Origin: DASQEH01 sp038239485
Lineage (GTDB): Bacteria > Actinomycetota > Actinomycetes > Propionibacteriales > Nocardioidaceae
Assembly: GCA_038239485.1 (NCBI GenBank)
Contig: JBBSET010000002.1
Location: forward strand, 38,999 to 102,998
Reading direction: 5' to 3'
Length of the DNA stretch: 64,000 nucleotides
Position numbers and translations under genes: made by a program. Of this stretch, positions 16,922-26,238 are shown one piece after another (within the stretch, counting starts at the first letter, position 1; every line of letters starts with the position of its first letter). The notes beneath the pieces were generated by a model, which was given only the letters and a program-made list of their open reading frames with translations, did not search any database and was not told the DNA's origin.

Positions 16922-17676
16922 GACTGAGCGTCGCTCCTGCCGGCCAACGCGGCTCCGACGGCGTCAGCGAGCGTGGTCGCCACCAGGATCTGGGTCGAGG
17001 ACGGGCGCGACTGCGGGCCGGCGGTGAGCAGGAACCGGCCTCGGAACGAGCCACCGCTCTGGACGAGCAGCTCGGTCTCCTTGTCCATCGGCAGGCCGCG
17101 CTGGGCGACGTCCCAGGGACGCCGCTCCCACTTCACCGTCCCGTCACGGGTGAGCCGGGGGTACCCGAGCCCGGTCCCGTAGTCGAACCGGCAGCTCTCC
17201 AGCCCGAGCAGGTCGACCAGCTGACGGCAGGTTCCCTCGACCAGGGCGGAGACCGACGACACTCCCCGTGCGCTCGTTGCCGACGCCGTGAACATCCCCG
17301 CGAGGTAGCCCTCGTCCCGGCTGGCCCTGACTTGCTCCCGGCGGCCCCAGACCGCGAGCTGGGTGACACTCAGGCCCACCACCAGCAGCAGGGCGGCCGT
17401 GACGAGATCTGAGGTCTTCGCGATGGTGAAGCGTTGGTAGGGCCGGGTCAGGAAGAAATCGAACCACACTCCTGACGACAGCGCTGCCACCGCGCCGGCG
17501 ATCCGGTTGCCCAACGCCGCGACCGCGACCACCACGACGACGAGGAGGAGGGCGGCGTTAGTCGACTCGAACCCGGAGCTCGAGCGCAGCGGGACGAGGA
17601 CCAAGCAGACGACCGGCGGCAGGATCACGGCTGTCGCCAGAGCCAGCCGGGCAGAGCGCCACCAGTTCTCGGTCAT
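16918..17676 (-). CDS. KdpD-like membrane sensor fragment: DUF4118 plus GAF-like domain, no kinase
   Basis: 252 residues from ATG 17676, with GAGGAAGGA nine bases upstream. Four membrane helices (about 8-30, 40-56, 60-80 and 88-108) form a DUF4118 unit including GVWFDFFLTRPYQRFTI, the loop seen in KdpD. A GAF-like cytoplasmic domain follows. The histidine-kinase core, the KdpD N-terminal ATP-binding domain and the Usp domain are all absent. It is the last gene of the kdp operon, right after a KdpE-like regulator. It could sense ions or turgor and act through another kinase, but that is inference. Confidence 0.7.
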   Translation of the reverse strand: MTENWWRSARLALATAVILPPVVCLVLVPLRSSSGFESTNAALLLVVVVVAVAALGNRIAGAVAALSSGVWFDFFLTRPYQRFTIAKTSDLVTAALLLVVGLSVTQLAVWGRREQVRASRDEGYLAGMFTASATSARGVSSVSALVEGTCRQLVDLLGLESCRFDYGTGLGYPRLTRDGTVKWERRPWDVAQRGLPMDKETELLVQSGGSFRGRFLLTAGPQSRPSSTQILVATTLADAVGAALAGRSDAQS

Positions 17677-17742
17677 CGGTCAGTCCTTCCTCTGTCTCCC
17701 GGGCGGCTCCCGGGTCGTGGTGCGTAGCCGAGTGGGCCCCGG

Positions 17743-18477
17743 CTACGGCACAAGGCGGTACCCCATCCCGGGCTCGGTCAGCAGATGCCGCGGCCGGGCG
17801 GGGTCGGGCTCGAGCTTGCGGCGCAGTCGTGCCAGATACTGACGAAGGTAGCCCACCTCATCGGTGTACGCCGGGCCCCAGACCTCCGTCAGCAGATGCC
17901 GCTGGGTGATCAGCTTGCCGGGATGGCGAACCATGATCTCGAGGATGTGCCACTCCGTGGGCGTGAGGCGCACATCGGCACCGACCGTCATGTCATCGTC
18001 GTCGTCGTCGTCGCCAGGCGTCACAGATCGGTTCGTGACCCTGGCGCGAACCACCCGCCTGGCCGTCACGTCGATGGAGAAGTCTCCGATCTCGACAGTC
18101 GGCGGGTCACTGTCTCCGGCGGTCCGGCGAGTCAGCGCGCGGAGCCTGGCCAGCAGCTCGTCGACACCGAACGGCTTGGTGACGTAGTCGTCGGCGCCGG
18201 CGTCGAGTGCCTCCACCTTGTCCGCGCTGCTCGTTCGTCCGGAGAGCACGATGATGGGAGCGCTGGTCCAGCCGCGCAGGCCGCGGATGACGTCGACCCC
18301 GTCCATGTCCGGGAGCCCCAGGTCCAAGATGACGACCTCGGGGGGGTGCGAGGCGGCGTCCGCGAGGGCATGGCGACCGTCGACGGCCGTGCGTACCTGG
18401 TACCCACGAGCGGTCAGGGTGATGCGCAGGGCACGGATCAGCTGCGGCTCGTCGTCGACGACAAGGAGTCGGGTCAC
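17743..18477 (-). CDS. KdpE-like OmpR-family response regulator (operon copy)
   Basis: 244 residues from GTG 18477. Receiver domain residues 1-118: acidic pocket VVDDEPQ, phospho-acceptor Asp in VVILDLGLPDMDG, switch residues IIVLSG and lysine in YVTKPFGVDE. The C-terminal winged helix ends RHLLTEPGMGYRLVP, as in KdpE. Between them is an unusual linker containing seven consecutive aspartates, coded by GTC/GTCG repeats on the plus strand near 17997-18012. It lies 12 bases after kdpC in the same operon, while a second KdpE is paired with KdpD on the other strand. Only one full kinase is visible for two regulators. Confidence 0.85.
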   Translation of the reverse strand: MTRLLVVDDEPQLIRALRITLTARGYQVRTAVDGRHALADAASHPPEVVILDLGLPDMDGVDVIRGLRGWTSAPIIVLSGRTSSADKVEALDAGADDYVTKPFGVDELLARLRALTRRTAGDSDPPTVEIGDFSIDVTARRVVRARVTNRSVTPGDDDDDDDMTVGADVRLTPTEWHILEIMVRHPGKLITQRHLLTEVWGPAYTDEVGYLRQYLARLRRKLEPDPARPRHLLTEPGMGYRLVP

Positions 18478-18489
18478 CGCGCCTGCCTG

Positions 18490-19404
18490 CTAACCACGAG
18501 AGGACATCGCGTCCAGTGCGAGGTTGAGCTCGACCACGTTAACGACGGGCTCACCGAGGAAGCCGAGCTCTCGCCCACTGACATGCTGGTCGACAAGGTC
18601 GAGGACCGCACTCGCGCTGAGGTGACGTGCAGCCGCCACCCTGTTGACCTGGATGCGGGCGTACGCGGGAGAGATGTCAGGGTCCAGCCCGCTGCCGCTG
18701 GCCGTGACGGCGTCAGCGGGGACGGCCGGGTCTGCGGGGGCGCTGCCCCGGATCACCACTTGCTGCCCGTCAGCCACATCGGTGCCGTAGGTGTTGCACC
18801 GCACCCGCACACCCTGGTAGGTGGCAAGGAACGGCGTGCTGGGGCACTCCTGGTTGACGCTGACCACGCGGGTGATCGTCCCACGGTATCCGGGGCCCGC
18901 GTAGAAGACGGCCAAGACAGCGCCGACACCGTTCGCGGTGCAGTACGGCCGGCTGCCGTCGACGCCGTCCAGCTTGGCAATGGCCAGGCTCCGGGTGCAC
19001 ACCTGGGTGAGCAGGCTCGGGCTGCTCTCGTCGACGTGCCCGGTCGCCGGGTCGTCGAGGGTGTCGGTGACGTCCTCCGGTCCCAGGTTGCTGGCGCTGG
19101 TCGCGGTCGGGTCGTACCCGGTCGTGACATTCCCGGTCGCGGCGGACGGCCGGCTCTGGAAATAGCCGGCGAGCGGCTTGCCGCCAGCGGTCGTGAACGC
19201 CTGGCCGAGGAGCTTCGACCCCACGACCTTGCCGTGCGAAGTGATGAGCGAGCCGTCCGCCTTCGACTTGAGTCCGGGTATCTGCGCCACCGCCGTGATC
19301 AGCAGCGGGTAGGCGATCCCGAGCGTGAGCGTGAACAGGAGCAGGGCGCGCAGCGCGACGAGATGCTGCCTGAGCCAGGTCGGGGTTCGAGTGGGCATGG
19401 CCAT
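18490..19404 (-). CDS. kdpC: Potassium-transporting ATPase subunit C, enlarged
   Basis: Periplasm-facing, single-span subunit of the Kdp K+ pump; it helps the KdpFABC complex bind K+/ATP with high affinity. Hydrophobic helix near residues 20-40; conserved GKVVGSKLLGQAF, YFQSRPSAA and SNLGP in the first part, and VTASGSGLDPDISPAYA, LVDQHVSGRELGFLGEPVVNV at the end. Usual KdpC proteins have about 190-210 residues; this has 304, because about 100 residues with four cysteines are inserted between SNLGP and VTASGSG. Only four bases separate it from kdpB. The start could be Met1 or Met3. Confidence 0.9.
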   Translation of the reverse strand: MAMPTRTPTWLRQHLVALRALLLFTLTLGIAYPLLITAVAQIPGLKSKADGSLITSHGKVVGSKLLGQAFTTAGGKPLAGYFQSRPSAATGNVTTGYDPTATSASNLGPEDVTDTLDDPATGHVDESSPSLLTQVCTRSLAIAKLDGVDGSRPYCTANGVGAVLAVFYAGPGYRGTITRVVSVNQECPSTPFLATYQGVRVRCNTYGTDVADGQQVVIRGSAPADPAVPADAVTASGSGLDPDISPAYARIQVNRVAAARHLSASAVLDLVDQHVSGRELGFLGEPVVNVVELNLALDAMSSRG

Positions 19405-19407
19405 GGG

Positions 19408-21558
19408 TCACCGGGCTCCAGGGATGAATTGGATGATGAGGTCGATCGCCTTGATCCCGATGAACGGGATGATGAGCCCGCCGAGACCGTAGACGAGGAG
19501 GTTGCGTCGTAGCATCTGCGCGGCGCTGCTCGGCCGGTACTGGACGCCGCGCAGCGCCAACGGGATCAAGGCGATGATGATGAGGGCGTTGAAGATGACC
19601 GCCGACAGGATCGCCGACTGAGGGCTGTGCAGATGCATGATGTTCAGCGTTCCCAGCCCGGGGTAGACGGCGGCGAACATCGCCGGGATGATCGCGAAGT
19701 ACTTGGCGACGTCGTTGGCGATCGAGAACGTCGTCAACGCTCCACGCGTGATGAGCAGCTGTTTGCCGATCTCGACGATCTCGATCAGCTTGGTCGGGTT
19801 GCTGTCCAGGTCGACCATGTTGCCGGCCTCCTTGGCAGCCGACGTGCCGCTGTTCATCGCCACCCCCACATCGGCCTGGGCCAGCGCCGGCGCGTCGTTC
19901 GTGCCGTCGCCGGTCATCGCGACCAGCTTGCCGCCCTCCTGCTCTTTGCGGATGAGCGCCATCTTGTCCTCGGGCGTCGCCTCGGCGAGGAAGTCGTCCA
20001 CGCCCGCCTCCGCTGCGATCGACCGTGCCGTCAGCGGGTTGTCCCCCGTGATCATCACGGTGCGGATACCCATGGCTCGGAGCTCGTCGAAGCGCTCGCG
20101 CATCCCTTGCTTGACCACGTCGCGCAGCGCGATGATCCCCAGCACCCGGCTGGTGCCGTCGTGGGTCTCGGCGACGAGCAGCGGGGTGCCGCCCGAGGCG
20201 GAAATCCCGTCGACGAGCTGACCGGTCTCGCCGGGCACATTGCCGCCCTGATCCCGTACCCATCGGATGACGGAGTTGGCGGCGCCCTTGCGCACCTCGT
20301 GGGCCAGGGTGGCGTCGCTGAGGTCGACCCCCGACATCCGGGTCTGCGCCGTGAACGGCACGAAGGTGACGTGGGTGAGCTCGCCCGCGGCGCGCTCGCG
20401 CAGGCCGTAGTGCTCCTTGGCGTGGATGACGATCGAGCGACCCTCCGGTGTCTCGTCGGCCAGCGAGGACAGCTGAGCTGCGCTGGCGAGCTCCTCCTCC
20501 CCGACGCCGCCGACGGCGATGAACTCGCGAGCCTCGCGGTTGCCGATCGTGATCGTGCCCGTCTTGTCGAGCAGCAGCGTGTTCACGTCCCCTGCGGCCT
20601 CGACAGCACGACCGCTCATCGCCAGCACGTTGCGCTGGACCAGCCGGTCCATCCCGGCGATCCCGATCGCGGACAACAACGCCCCGATCGTGGTCGGGAT
20701 GAGACAGACGAGCAGCGACACCAACACGATGCCGGAGACGCCGTTCGTGCCGAGTGCGCTCGTCGCGGGCAGCCCCGGCTGCTGCGCCTTCGAGAAGATC
20801 GCGAGCGGCTGAAGGGTCGCGACGGCCAGCAGGAAGACCAGGGTCAGACTGGCCAAGAGGATGTTGAGGGCGATCTCGTTGGGTGTCTTCTGCCGGTTCG
20901 CACCCTCGACGAGGGCGATCATCCGGTCGATGAAGCTCTCCCCCGGCTTCTGGGTGATCCGGACGACGATCCGGTCCGAGAGCACCCGGGTGCCACCGGT
21001 GACCGAGGACCGGTCGCCGCCCGCCTCACGGATCACCGGTGCGGACTCCCCTGTGATCGCGGACTCGTCGACGCTGGCGATGCCCTGGATCACGTCGCCG
21101 TCGCCGGGCACGTACTCCCCGGCCTCGACCACCACGTGGTCGCCCTGCCCGAGCTCCGGAGCCGCGACCGGTTCCTCGCTACCGTCCGCCATGAGTCGCC
21201 GAGCCATCGTCTCGGTTCGGGCTCGGCGCAGCGTCTCTGCCTGAGCCTTGCCGCGGCCCTCGGCGACCGCCTCGGCGAGGTTGGCGAACACCACGGTCAG
21301 CCAGAGCCAGACGACGATCAGCCAGGCGAACACCGTCTCGTCCCGGACCGCGAGCACGGTGGTGAAGGCGGCGCCGATCTCGACGATGAACATGACCGGG
21401 CTGTGGTAGAGCGTGCGAGGGTCGAGCTTGCGCAGCGCGTCAGGGATGGACCGCCACAGCTGCTTGGGGTCGAGCAGGCCCTGTGAAACCCGCCGCGACG
21501 AGGTCGCGGGGTTCGTCGCCTGGGCGGGCGCAGGGGGATCGACATGGGTCGTGGACAT
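19408..21558 (-). CDS. kdpB: Potassium-transporting ATPase ATP-binding subunit B
   Basis: 716 residues, a P-type ATPase that drives K+ uptake through KdpA. TGES actuator loop (VDESAITGESAP), phosphorylation site LLLDKTGTITIGNRE, hinge MTGDGTNDAPALAQADVGVAMNSGT, and the membrane segments expected for KdpB including the PTTIGALLSAIGIAGMDRL helix. Start ATG 21558 overlaps the kdpA stop (ATGA). The N-terminus has a proline/alanine-rich leader of about 30 residues before the first helix. Confidence 0.96.
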   Translation of the reverse strand: MSTTHVDPPAPAQATNPATSSRRVSQGLLDPKQLWRSIPDALRKLDPRTLYHSPVMFIVEIGAAFTTVLAVRDETVFAWLIVVWLWLTVVFANLAEAVAEGRGKAQAETLRRARTETMARRLMADGSEEPVAAPELGQGDHVVVEAGEYVPGDGDVIQGIASVDESAITGESAPVIREAGGDRSSVTGGTRVLSDRIVVRITQKPGESFIDRMIALVEGANRQKTPNEIALNILLASLTLVFLLAVATLQPLAIFSKAQQPGLPATSALGTNGVSGIVLVSLLVCLIPTTIGALLSAIGIAGMDRLVQRNVLAMSGRAVEAAGDVNTLLLDKTGTITIGNREAREFIAVGGVGEEELASAAQLSSLADETPEGRSIVIHAKEHYGLRERAAGELTHVTFVPFTAQTRMSGVDLSDATLAHEVRKGAANSVIRWVRDQGGNVPGETGQLVDGISASGGTPLLVAETHDGTSRVLGIIALRDVVKQGMRERFDELRAMGIRTVMITGDNPLTARSIAAEAGVDDFLAEATPEDKMALIRKEQEGGKLVAMTGDGTNDAPALAQADVGVAMNSGTSAAKEAGNMVDLDSNPTKLIEIVEIGKQLLITRGALTTFSIANDVAKYFAIIPAMFAAVYPGLGTLNIMHLHSPQSAILSAVIFNALIIIALIPLALRGVQYRPSSAAQMLRRNLLVYGLGGLIIPFIGIKAIDLIIQFIPGAR

Positions 21559-23219
21559 CAGTGCAGCCCCTCCGCAAGAGGACCGAGCGCAAGCGCCGGG
21601 AAGTAGGTGAGAGCGACGACGATCAGCACGACACCGGCGAGCATGCCCGAGAACAGCGCGCGGTGCGTGGGCAGCGTTCCGGCCGACACGGGTACCGGCT
21701 GCTGCCGGCCCAGGCTCCCCGCCAGGCCCAGCACCCAGACGATGGGCAGGAACCGCCCGACCAGCATCGCCAGACCCAGCGCCGTGTTGTACCAGGTGGT
21801 GTTGACCGAGATGCCGGCGAAGGCCGAGCCGTTGTTGTTGCCGGCCGAGGTGAAGGCGTACAGCACCTCCGAGAAGCCGTGTGCGCCGGAATTCAACATC
21901 GACACCCGCTCCGCCGCGAAGGCCATCGCGAGCCCCGTCCCGACCAGCACCACGGTCGGAGTGGTGAGGATGTAGAGGGAGGCGAACTTCATCTCCCTTG
22001 CGGCGATCTTCTTGCCGAGGTACTCCGGTGTTCGGCCGATCATCAGCCCCGCGACGAAGACGGTGATCACCGCCAGCACCAACATGCCGTAGAGCCCGGA
22101 TCCGGTGCCACCCGGCGCGATCTCGCCGAGCATCATGTTGAGCAGCAGCGTGCCGCCCGCGATGCTCGTGTAGGAGTCGTGGAACGAGTCGACGGCTCCC
22201 GTCGAGGTGACCGTGGTCGCGCTGGCGAAGGCGGCCGAGTCCGGGACGCCGAAGCGGGCCTCGGTACCCTCGGTAGCCGCACCGACCGACGTCGGCACGG
22301 TGCCTTGATGGGCCACCTGGAACCCGACGTTGACCGCGAAGCTCGCCAGCAGCAGCCCCGCCATCACCACGACGATGGCACGCCCCTGCTTGGGGTTGTC
22401 GACCATCCGGCCGAAGGTGCGCGGCAGGCTGAACGAGATCAGGAGCAGCAGGAAGATCTCCAGCCAGTTGGTCCAAGCGGTCGGGTTCTCGAACGGGTGC
22501 GCGGAGTTGGCGTTGTAGAAGCCGCCCCCGTTGGTGCCGATCTCCTTGATCGCCTCCTGGCTCGCGACCGGACCCCCGGGGATGCTCTGCTTGAGACCGG
22601 CCAGGGTGCTGAACGTGTGGGTGTCGTGGAGGTTCTGGATGACGCCCCCGGCGATGAGCACGATCGCCACCATGATCGACAGCGGAAGCAGGATCCGGAA
22701 GCAGGTCCGGGTCACGTCGACCCAGAAGTTGCCCAGGTTCGCGGTTCCCTTGCGGGCGAAGCCGCGCACCAGGGCGATCGCCACCGACATCCCCACCGCG
22801 GCCGAGACGAAGTTCTGGACGGCCAGGCCGGCCATCTGCACCAAATGGCCCAGCGTCGACTCACCGGAGTAGGACTGCCAGTTGGTGTTCGTGACGAAGC
22901 TGGCGGCCGTGTTGAAGGCCTGGCTCTGCTCCATCGCAGGGAAGCCGAGGCTCAGGAAGAGGTGGTTCTGCAGTCGCAGGAACGCGTACAGGAAGAGCAC
23001 GCCCACCAGCGAGAACGCCAAGACGGCCCGCAGGTAGCTGCTCCATCGCTGGTCGACCGTCGGGTCCACGCCGATCAGCCGGTAGAAGCCGCGCTCGACC
23101 GGATGGTCGCGGTCGCTCGTGTAGACCCGGTACATGTAGTCGCCCATCGGCCGGTATGCCAGCACTAGGGCGACGACCAGCGTCGTGACGAAGACGACAG
23201 CGGAGGCGGAGGCGCTCAT
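21558..23219 (-). CDS. kdpA: Potassium-transporting ATPase K+-binding subunit A
   Basis: 553 residues, about ten membrane helices, the K+ channel-like subunit of Kdp related to Trk/Ktr transporters. Selectivity-filter-like loops are visible: TNTNWQSYSGE, GTNGGGFYNANSAHPFENP and SAGNNNGSAFAGI, with the fourth in the MLGEIAPGGTGSGLYG region. Starts at ATG 23219, directly after kdpF, and is coupled to kdpB. Confidence 0.96.
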   Translation of the reverse strand: MSASASAVVFVTTLVVALVLAYRPMGDYMYRVYTSDRDHPVERGFYRLIGVDPTVDQRWSSYLRAVLAFSLVGVLFLYAFLRLQNHLFLSLGFPAMEQSQAFNTAASFVTNTNWQSYSGESTLGHLVQMAGLAVQNFVSAAVGMSVAIALVRGFARKGTANLGNFWVDVTRTCFRILLPLSIMVAIVLIAGGVIQNLHDTHTFSTLAGLKQSIPGGPVASQEAIKEIGTNGGGFYNANSAHPFENPTAWTNWLEIFLLLLISFSLPRTFGRMVDNPKQGRAIVVVMAGLLLASFAVNVGFQVAHQGTVPTSVGAATEGTEARFGVPDSAAFASATTVTSTGAVDSFHDSYTSIAGGTLLLNMMLGEIAPGGTGSGLYGMLVLAVITVFVAGLMIGRTPEYLGKKIAAREMKFASLYILTTPTVVLVGTGLAMAFAAERVSMLNSGAHGFSEVLYAFTSAGNNNGSAFAGISVNTTWYNTALGLAMLVGRFLPIVWVLGLAGSLGRQQPVPVSAGTLPTHRALFSGMLAGVVLIVVALTYFPALALGPLAEGLH

Positions 23220-23309
23220 CTAGAACCTCTCCGGGAACAGCAGCGCGACCACCAGGAAGACCGCGATGACGACGACCAGAACGAGACCGACGGCATTCTC
23301 CGCATTCAC
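23220..23309 (-). CDS. kdpF: Potassium-transporting ATPase subunit F
   Basis: 29 residues from GTG 23309, one membrane helix: NAVGLVLVVVIAVFLVVALL followed by the near-invariant FPERF end of KdpF. KdpF stabilises the KdpABC complex in the membrane. Its GTG overlaps the stop of an upstream 27-codon frame as GTGA, and its stop abuts the kdpA start. Confidence 0.88.
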   Translation of the reverse strand: MNAENAVGLVLVVVIAVFLVVALLFPERF

Positions 23310-23389
23310 AGCCGCTCCGCCCCATGGACGACCAGGGCGAGCAGTGCGAACACCACGAGCGTCAACACGACGAACAGCACGTCTTCCAT
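23306..23389 (-). CDS. 27-residue membrane microprotein upstream of kdpF
   Basis: ATG 23389 is preceded by GGAGG with six bases of spacing, the strongest ribosome-binding site in the locus. The product begins MEDVLFVVLTLVVFALLALV and ends in VHGAERL: one hydrophobic helix with a short polar tail. It overlaps kdpF as GTGA, so it heads the kdp operon and is likely co-translated. No function known to me; it may be a second small subunit of the Kdp complex or a translation-coupling leader. Confidence 0.6.
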   Translation of the reverse strand: MEDVLFVVLTLVVFALLALVVHGAERL

Positions 23390-23505
23390 AGCGAGCCTCC
23401 CGCAGGAATCTGACCGGCCGCCCCGCTGGCGGCGTGTCCATCATGGGTGGACGGAGCCGGTCCACTGCAGGCACTAACGCGCTGTTCATGCCAGCCGGCG
23501 TTTCT

Positions 23506-23522
23506 TTGACGCAGCGTTGACG
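23506..23522. promoter_or_regulatory. Direct TTGACG repeats in the divergent kdp promoter region
   Basis: TTGACG at 23506-23511 and 23517-23522, spaced 11 bp start to start, about one helical turn. OmpR-family regulators such as KdpE bind tandem direct half-sites with this spacing. It sits between the kdpF-side operon and kdpD, so it could serve both; inference. Confidence 0.35.
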
Positions 23523-23619
23523 GCCGCGACCCGGACCGGCGGCCGGAACCCTGACACAGTAGGAATGACGAGAGGTGACAGATGAGGTTGGCGGCTGGCG
23601 GCGAGGGACTAGGCCGGGC

Positions 23620-26238
23620 ATGACGCGTGGCAGGTTGAGGGTCTACTTGGGGGCTGCTCCGGGGGTCGGTAAGACGTACGCCATGCTCGGGGAGGCCGAA
23701 CGGCGCGTCGACCGGGGCACCGACGTGGTCGTGGGGTATGCCGAGACGCACGGCCGACCGCACACGTCCGCGCTGCTCGAGGGGCTCGAGATCATCCCGC
23801 GCCGCCGGATCGAGTACCGCGGTGCGACCTTCGAGGAGATGGACCTCGACGCGATCCTCGCCCGTCGGCCCGCTGTCGCGCTGGTCGACGAGCTGGCCCA
23901 CACCAACATTCCCGGGTCACGCAACGAGAAGCGCTGGCAGGACATCGAGGAGCTCCTCGCGGCCGGCATCGACGTCGTCTCGACCGTCAACATCCAGCAT
24001 CTGGAGTCCCTCAACGATGTCGTCGAGAAGATCACCGGGGTGCCACAGCGCGAGCGCGTGCCTGACTCGGTCGTCCGTAGCGCCGACCAGGTCGAGCTGG
24101 TCGACATGACGCCCGAGGCGGTGCGTCGGCGGATGGCCCACGGCAACATCTACGGCCCCGAGAAGGTCGACGCCGCCCTCGGTAACTACTTCCGCGTCGG
24201 CAACCTGACGGCTCTGCGCGAGCTGGCTCTGCTCTGGACGGCGGACAAGGTCGACGAGGCCCTGCAGCGCTACCGGACCGACCACGAGATCGAAGGCACC
24301 TGGGAAGCGCGCGAGCGTGTCGTCGTCGCGCTGACAGGTGGTCTCGAGGGCGAGGCACTGATCCGACGGGCGGCCAGGGTCGCGTCCCGGTCTGCCGGTG
24401 GCGACCTGCTGGCCGTGCATGTCTCCCCTTCGGACGGGCTGACAGTGCCGCATCCCGGCAGGCTCGCGGCACAGCGACGCCTCACCGAGACCCTCGGCGG
24501 CACGTACCACCAGATCATCGGCGACAACGTGCCGGAGGCGCTGATCACGTTCGCGCGGGCGGAGAACGCCACCCAGCTGGTGCTGGGCAGCAGCCGCCGG
24601 TCCCGCTGGGCGGCTCTGCTCTCAGGCCCCGGCATCGGTACCAACACGGTTCGCGAGTCCGGCGACATCGACGTCCACATCGTCACCCACTCCGAGATCG
24701 GCATGGGACGTGGGCTGCCCCGGCTCAGGGGCAGCATCACCCGCCGCCGCCGACTCGAAGGCCTCGTGCTGGCGGTCCTCCTGCCCTCCCTGCTGAGCCC
24801 TATCCTGGTGAACACCCACGGCACCCTGAACCTGGTGAGCGACGTCCTGCTCTTCCTGCTGGCCGTCATCGTGGTCGCTCTCGTCGGGGGCCTCTGGCCG
24901 GCGGTCGTGGCCGCGGTCGGGGGGGCCTTGCTGCTGAACTACTACTTCACGCCTCCGCTGCACTCCCTGACCATCTCGCACACCAACGACAGTCTCGCGC
25001 TGGCGGTGTTCATCGCGGTGGCGGTCCTGGTGAGCTCGGTGGTCGACCTGGCCGCCCGACGGACGAAGCAGGCAGCCCTGTCGGCTGCGGAGTCCGAGAC
25101 GCTCGGCACGCTTGCAGGAAGCGTGCTCCGCGGTGAGACCGCCCTGCCGGCGCTGCTCGAACGCATCCGTGAGGCCTTCGCGGTCACGTCCGTGACCCTG
25201 CTCGAGCGCACGCCCCTGGAGGTGGCCGGCCGCGGTGCCGCCGGCCGCGGGCCGAGCGACGCCTGGGCCGTCGTCGCCTGTGCCGGCCCGGACCCGTGCG
25301 CGCGACCCACGGATGCGGATACGGAGATCCCGGCCGGCGACACGCTCATCCTCGCGCTGCGGGGTCGTCCACTGAAGGCCGAGGACCAGCGACTGATCGC
25401 CGCCTTCGCGGCACAGGCTGCGGTCATCCTCGAGCGGTCCAGGCTGAGTGAGGCGGTCGCTGCAGCCGCGCCGATCGCCGCCGCGGACAAGATGCGGACA
25501 GCTCTGCTCGCCGCCGTCGGGCATGACCTGCGTACCCCCCTCGCCGGCGCCAAGGCGGCCGTGACCAGCCTGCGGAGCAAGGACGTGGCCTGGTCCCCGA
25601 CCGATGTCGACGAGCTCCTCGTCACCGCGGACGAGTCGCTGGACCGGCTCGCGCAGCTGATCGACAACCTGCTCGACCTGAGCCGGCTGCAGGCCGGAGC
25701 GCTCGCGGTCGTACGCCGGCCTGTCTCGCTCGCGGAGGTGTTGTCAAGGGCGCTCGATGACCTGGGCCCCGCTGGTCGCACGATTCACACGGCCGTGCCC
25801 GACGGCCTGCCCCAGCTGCTCGCGGATCCCGGACTGCTGGAGCGGGTGATCGCCAACCTCGCGTCCAACGCCGTCCGGTACGCGCCGGACGAAAAACCGC
25901 CGCTGATCACGGGCAGCAGTCTGGGGTCGACCGTCGAGCTCCGCGTCGTCGACCGTGGACCGGGTATCGCCACCGAGGACGTCGAGCGCGTCTTCGCACC
26001 GTTCCAGCGGCTCGGTGACACCGACAACACCACAGGTCTCGGCCTGGGCCTCGCCCTCGCCCGCGGTCTGACCGAGGCGATGGGCGGCTCGCTCACCCCT
26101 GAGGAGACGCCTGGCGGCGGCCTGACGATGGTCGTCTCCCTGGCCGCCGCGTCGTCACCCGACCCGGACGAGGTCGCCGAACCCGGTCGCCGCGAGCGTG
26201 AGGCCGACCACCTGCTCGACGGACTCTATGACGGCTAG
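23620..26238 (+). CDS. kdpD: Osmosensitive K+ channel histidine kinase KdpD
   Basis: 872 residues from ATG 23620 (GTG 23575 in frame would add 15). KdpD N-terminal domain with Walker A GAAPGVGKT (11-19) and VDELAHTNIPGSRN; a Usp-like domain; DUF4118 with four helices and the NYYFTPPLHSLTI loop (about 370-480); a GAF-like domain; a HisKA domain with phospho-acceptor His635 in AAVGHDLRTPL; and HATPase with NLASNAVRYAPD, DRGPGIA and GLGLGLALARG. It senses K+ limitation and phosphorylates KdpE. Divergent from the kdpFABC operon, overlapping its partner kdpE by 11 bases. Confidence 0.94.
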   Translation: MTRGRLRVYLGAAPGVGKTYAMLGEAERRVDRGTDVVVGYAETHGRPHTSALLEGLEIIPRRRIEYRGATFEEMDLDAILARRPAVALVDELAHTNIPGSRNEKRWQDIEELLAAGIDVVSTVNIQHLESLNDVVEKITGVPQRERVPDSVVRSADQVELVDMTPEAVRRRMAHGNIYGPEKVDAALGNYFRVGNLTALRELALLWTADKVDEALQRYRTDHEIEGTWEARERVVVALTGGLEGEALIRRAARVASRSAGGDLLAVHVSPSDGLTVPHPGRLAAQRRLTETLGGTYHQIIGDNVPEALITFARAENATQLVLGSSRRSRWAALLSGPGIGTNTVRESGDIDVHIVTHSEIGMGRGLPRLRGSITRRRRLEGLVLAVLLPSLLSPILVNTHGTLNLVSDVLLFLLAVIVVALVGGLWPAVVAAVGGALLLNYYFTPPLHSLTISHTNDSLALAVFIAVAVLVSSVVDLAARRTKQAALSAAESETLGTLAGSVLRGETALPALLERIREAFAVTSVTLLERTPLEVAGRGAAGRGPSDAWAVVACAGPDPCARPTDADTEIPAGDTLILALRGRPLKAEDQRLIAAFAAQAAVILERSRLSEAVAAAAPIAAADKMRTALLAAVGHDLRTPLAGAKAAVTSLRSKDVAWSPTDVDELLVTADESLDRLAQLIDNLLDLSRLQAGALAVVRRPVSLAEVLSRALDDLGPAGRTIHTAVPDGLPQLLADPGLLERVIANLASNAVRYAPDEKPPLITGSSLGSTVELRVVDRGPGIATEDVERVFAPFQRLGDTDNTTGLGLGLALARGLTEAMGGSLTPEETPGGGLTMVVSLAAASSPDPDEVAEPGRREREADHLLDGLYDG

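Noticed and set aside
23560..23575. TAGGAA as the -10 of kdpD
   Set aside because: Lacks the final T of TANNNT and no -35 lies at a usable distance; start of kdpD left ambiguous.
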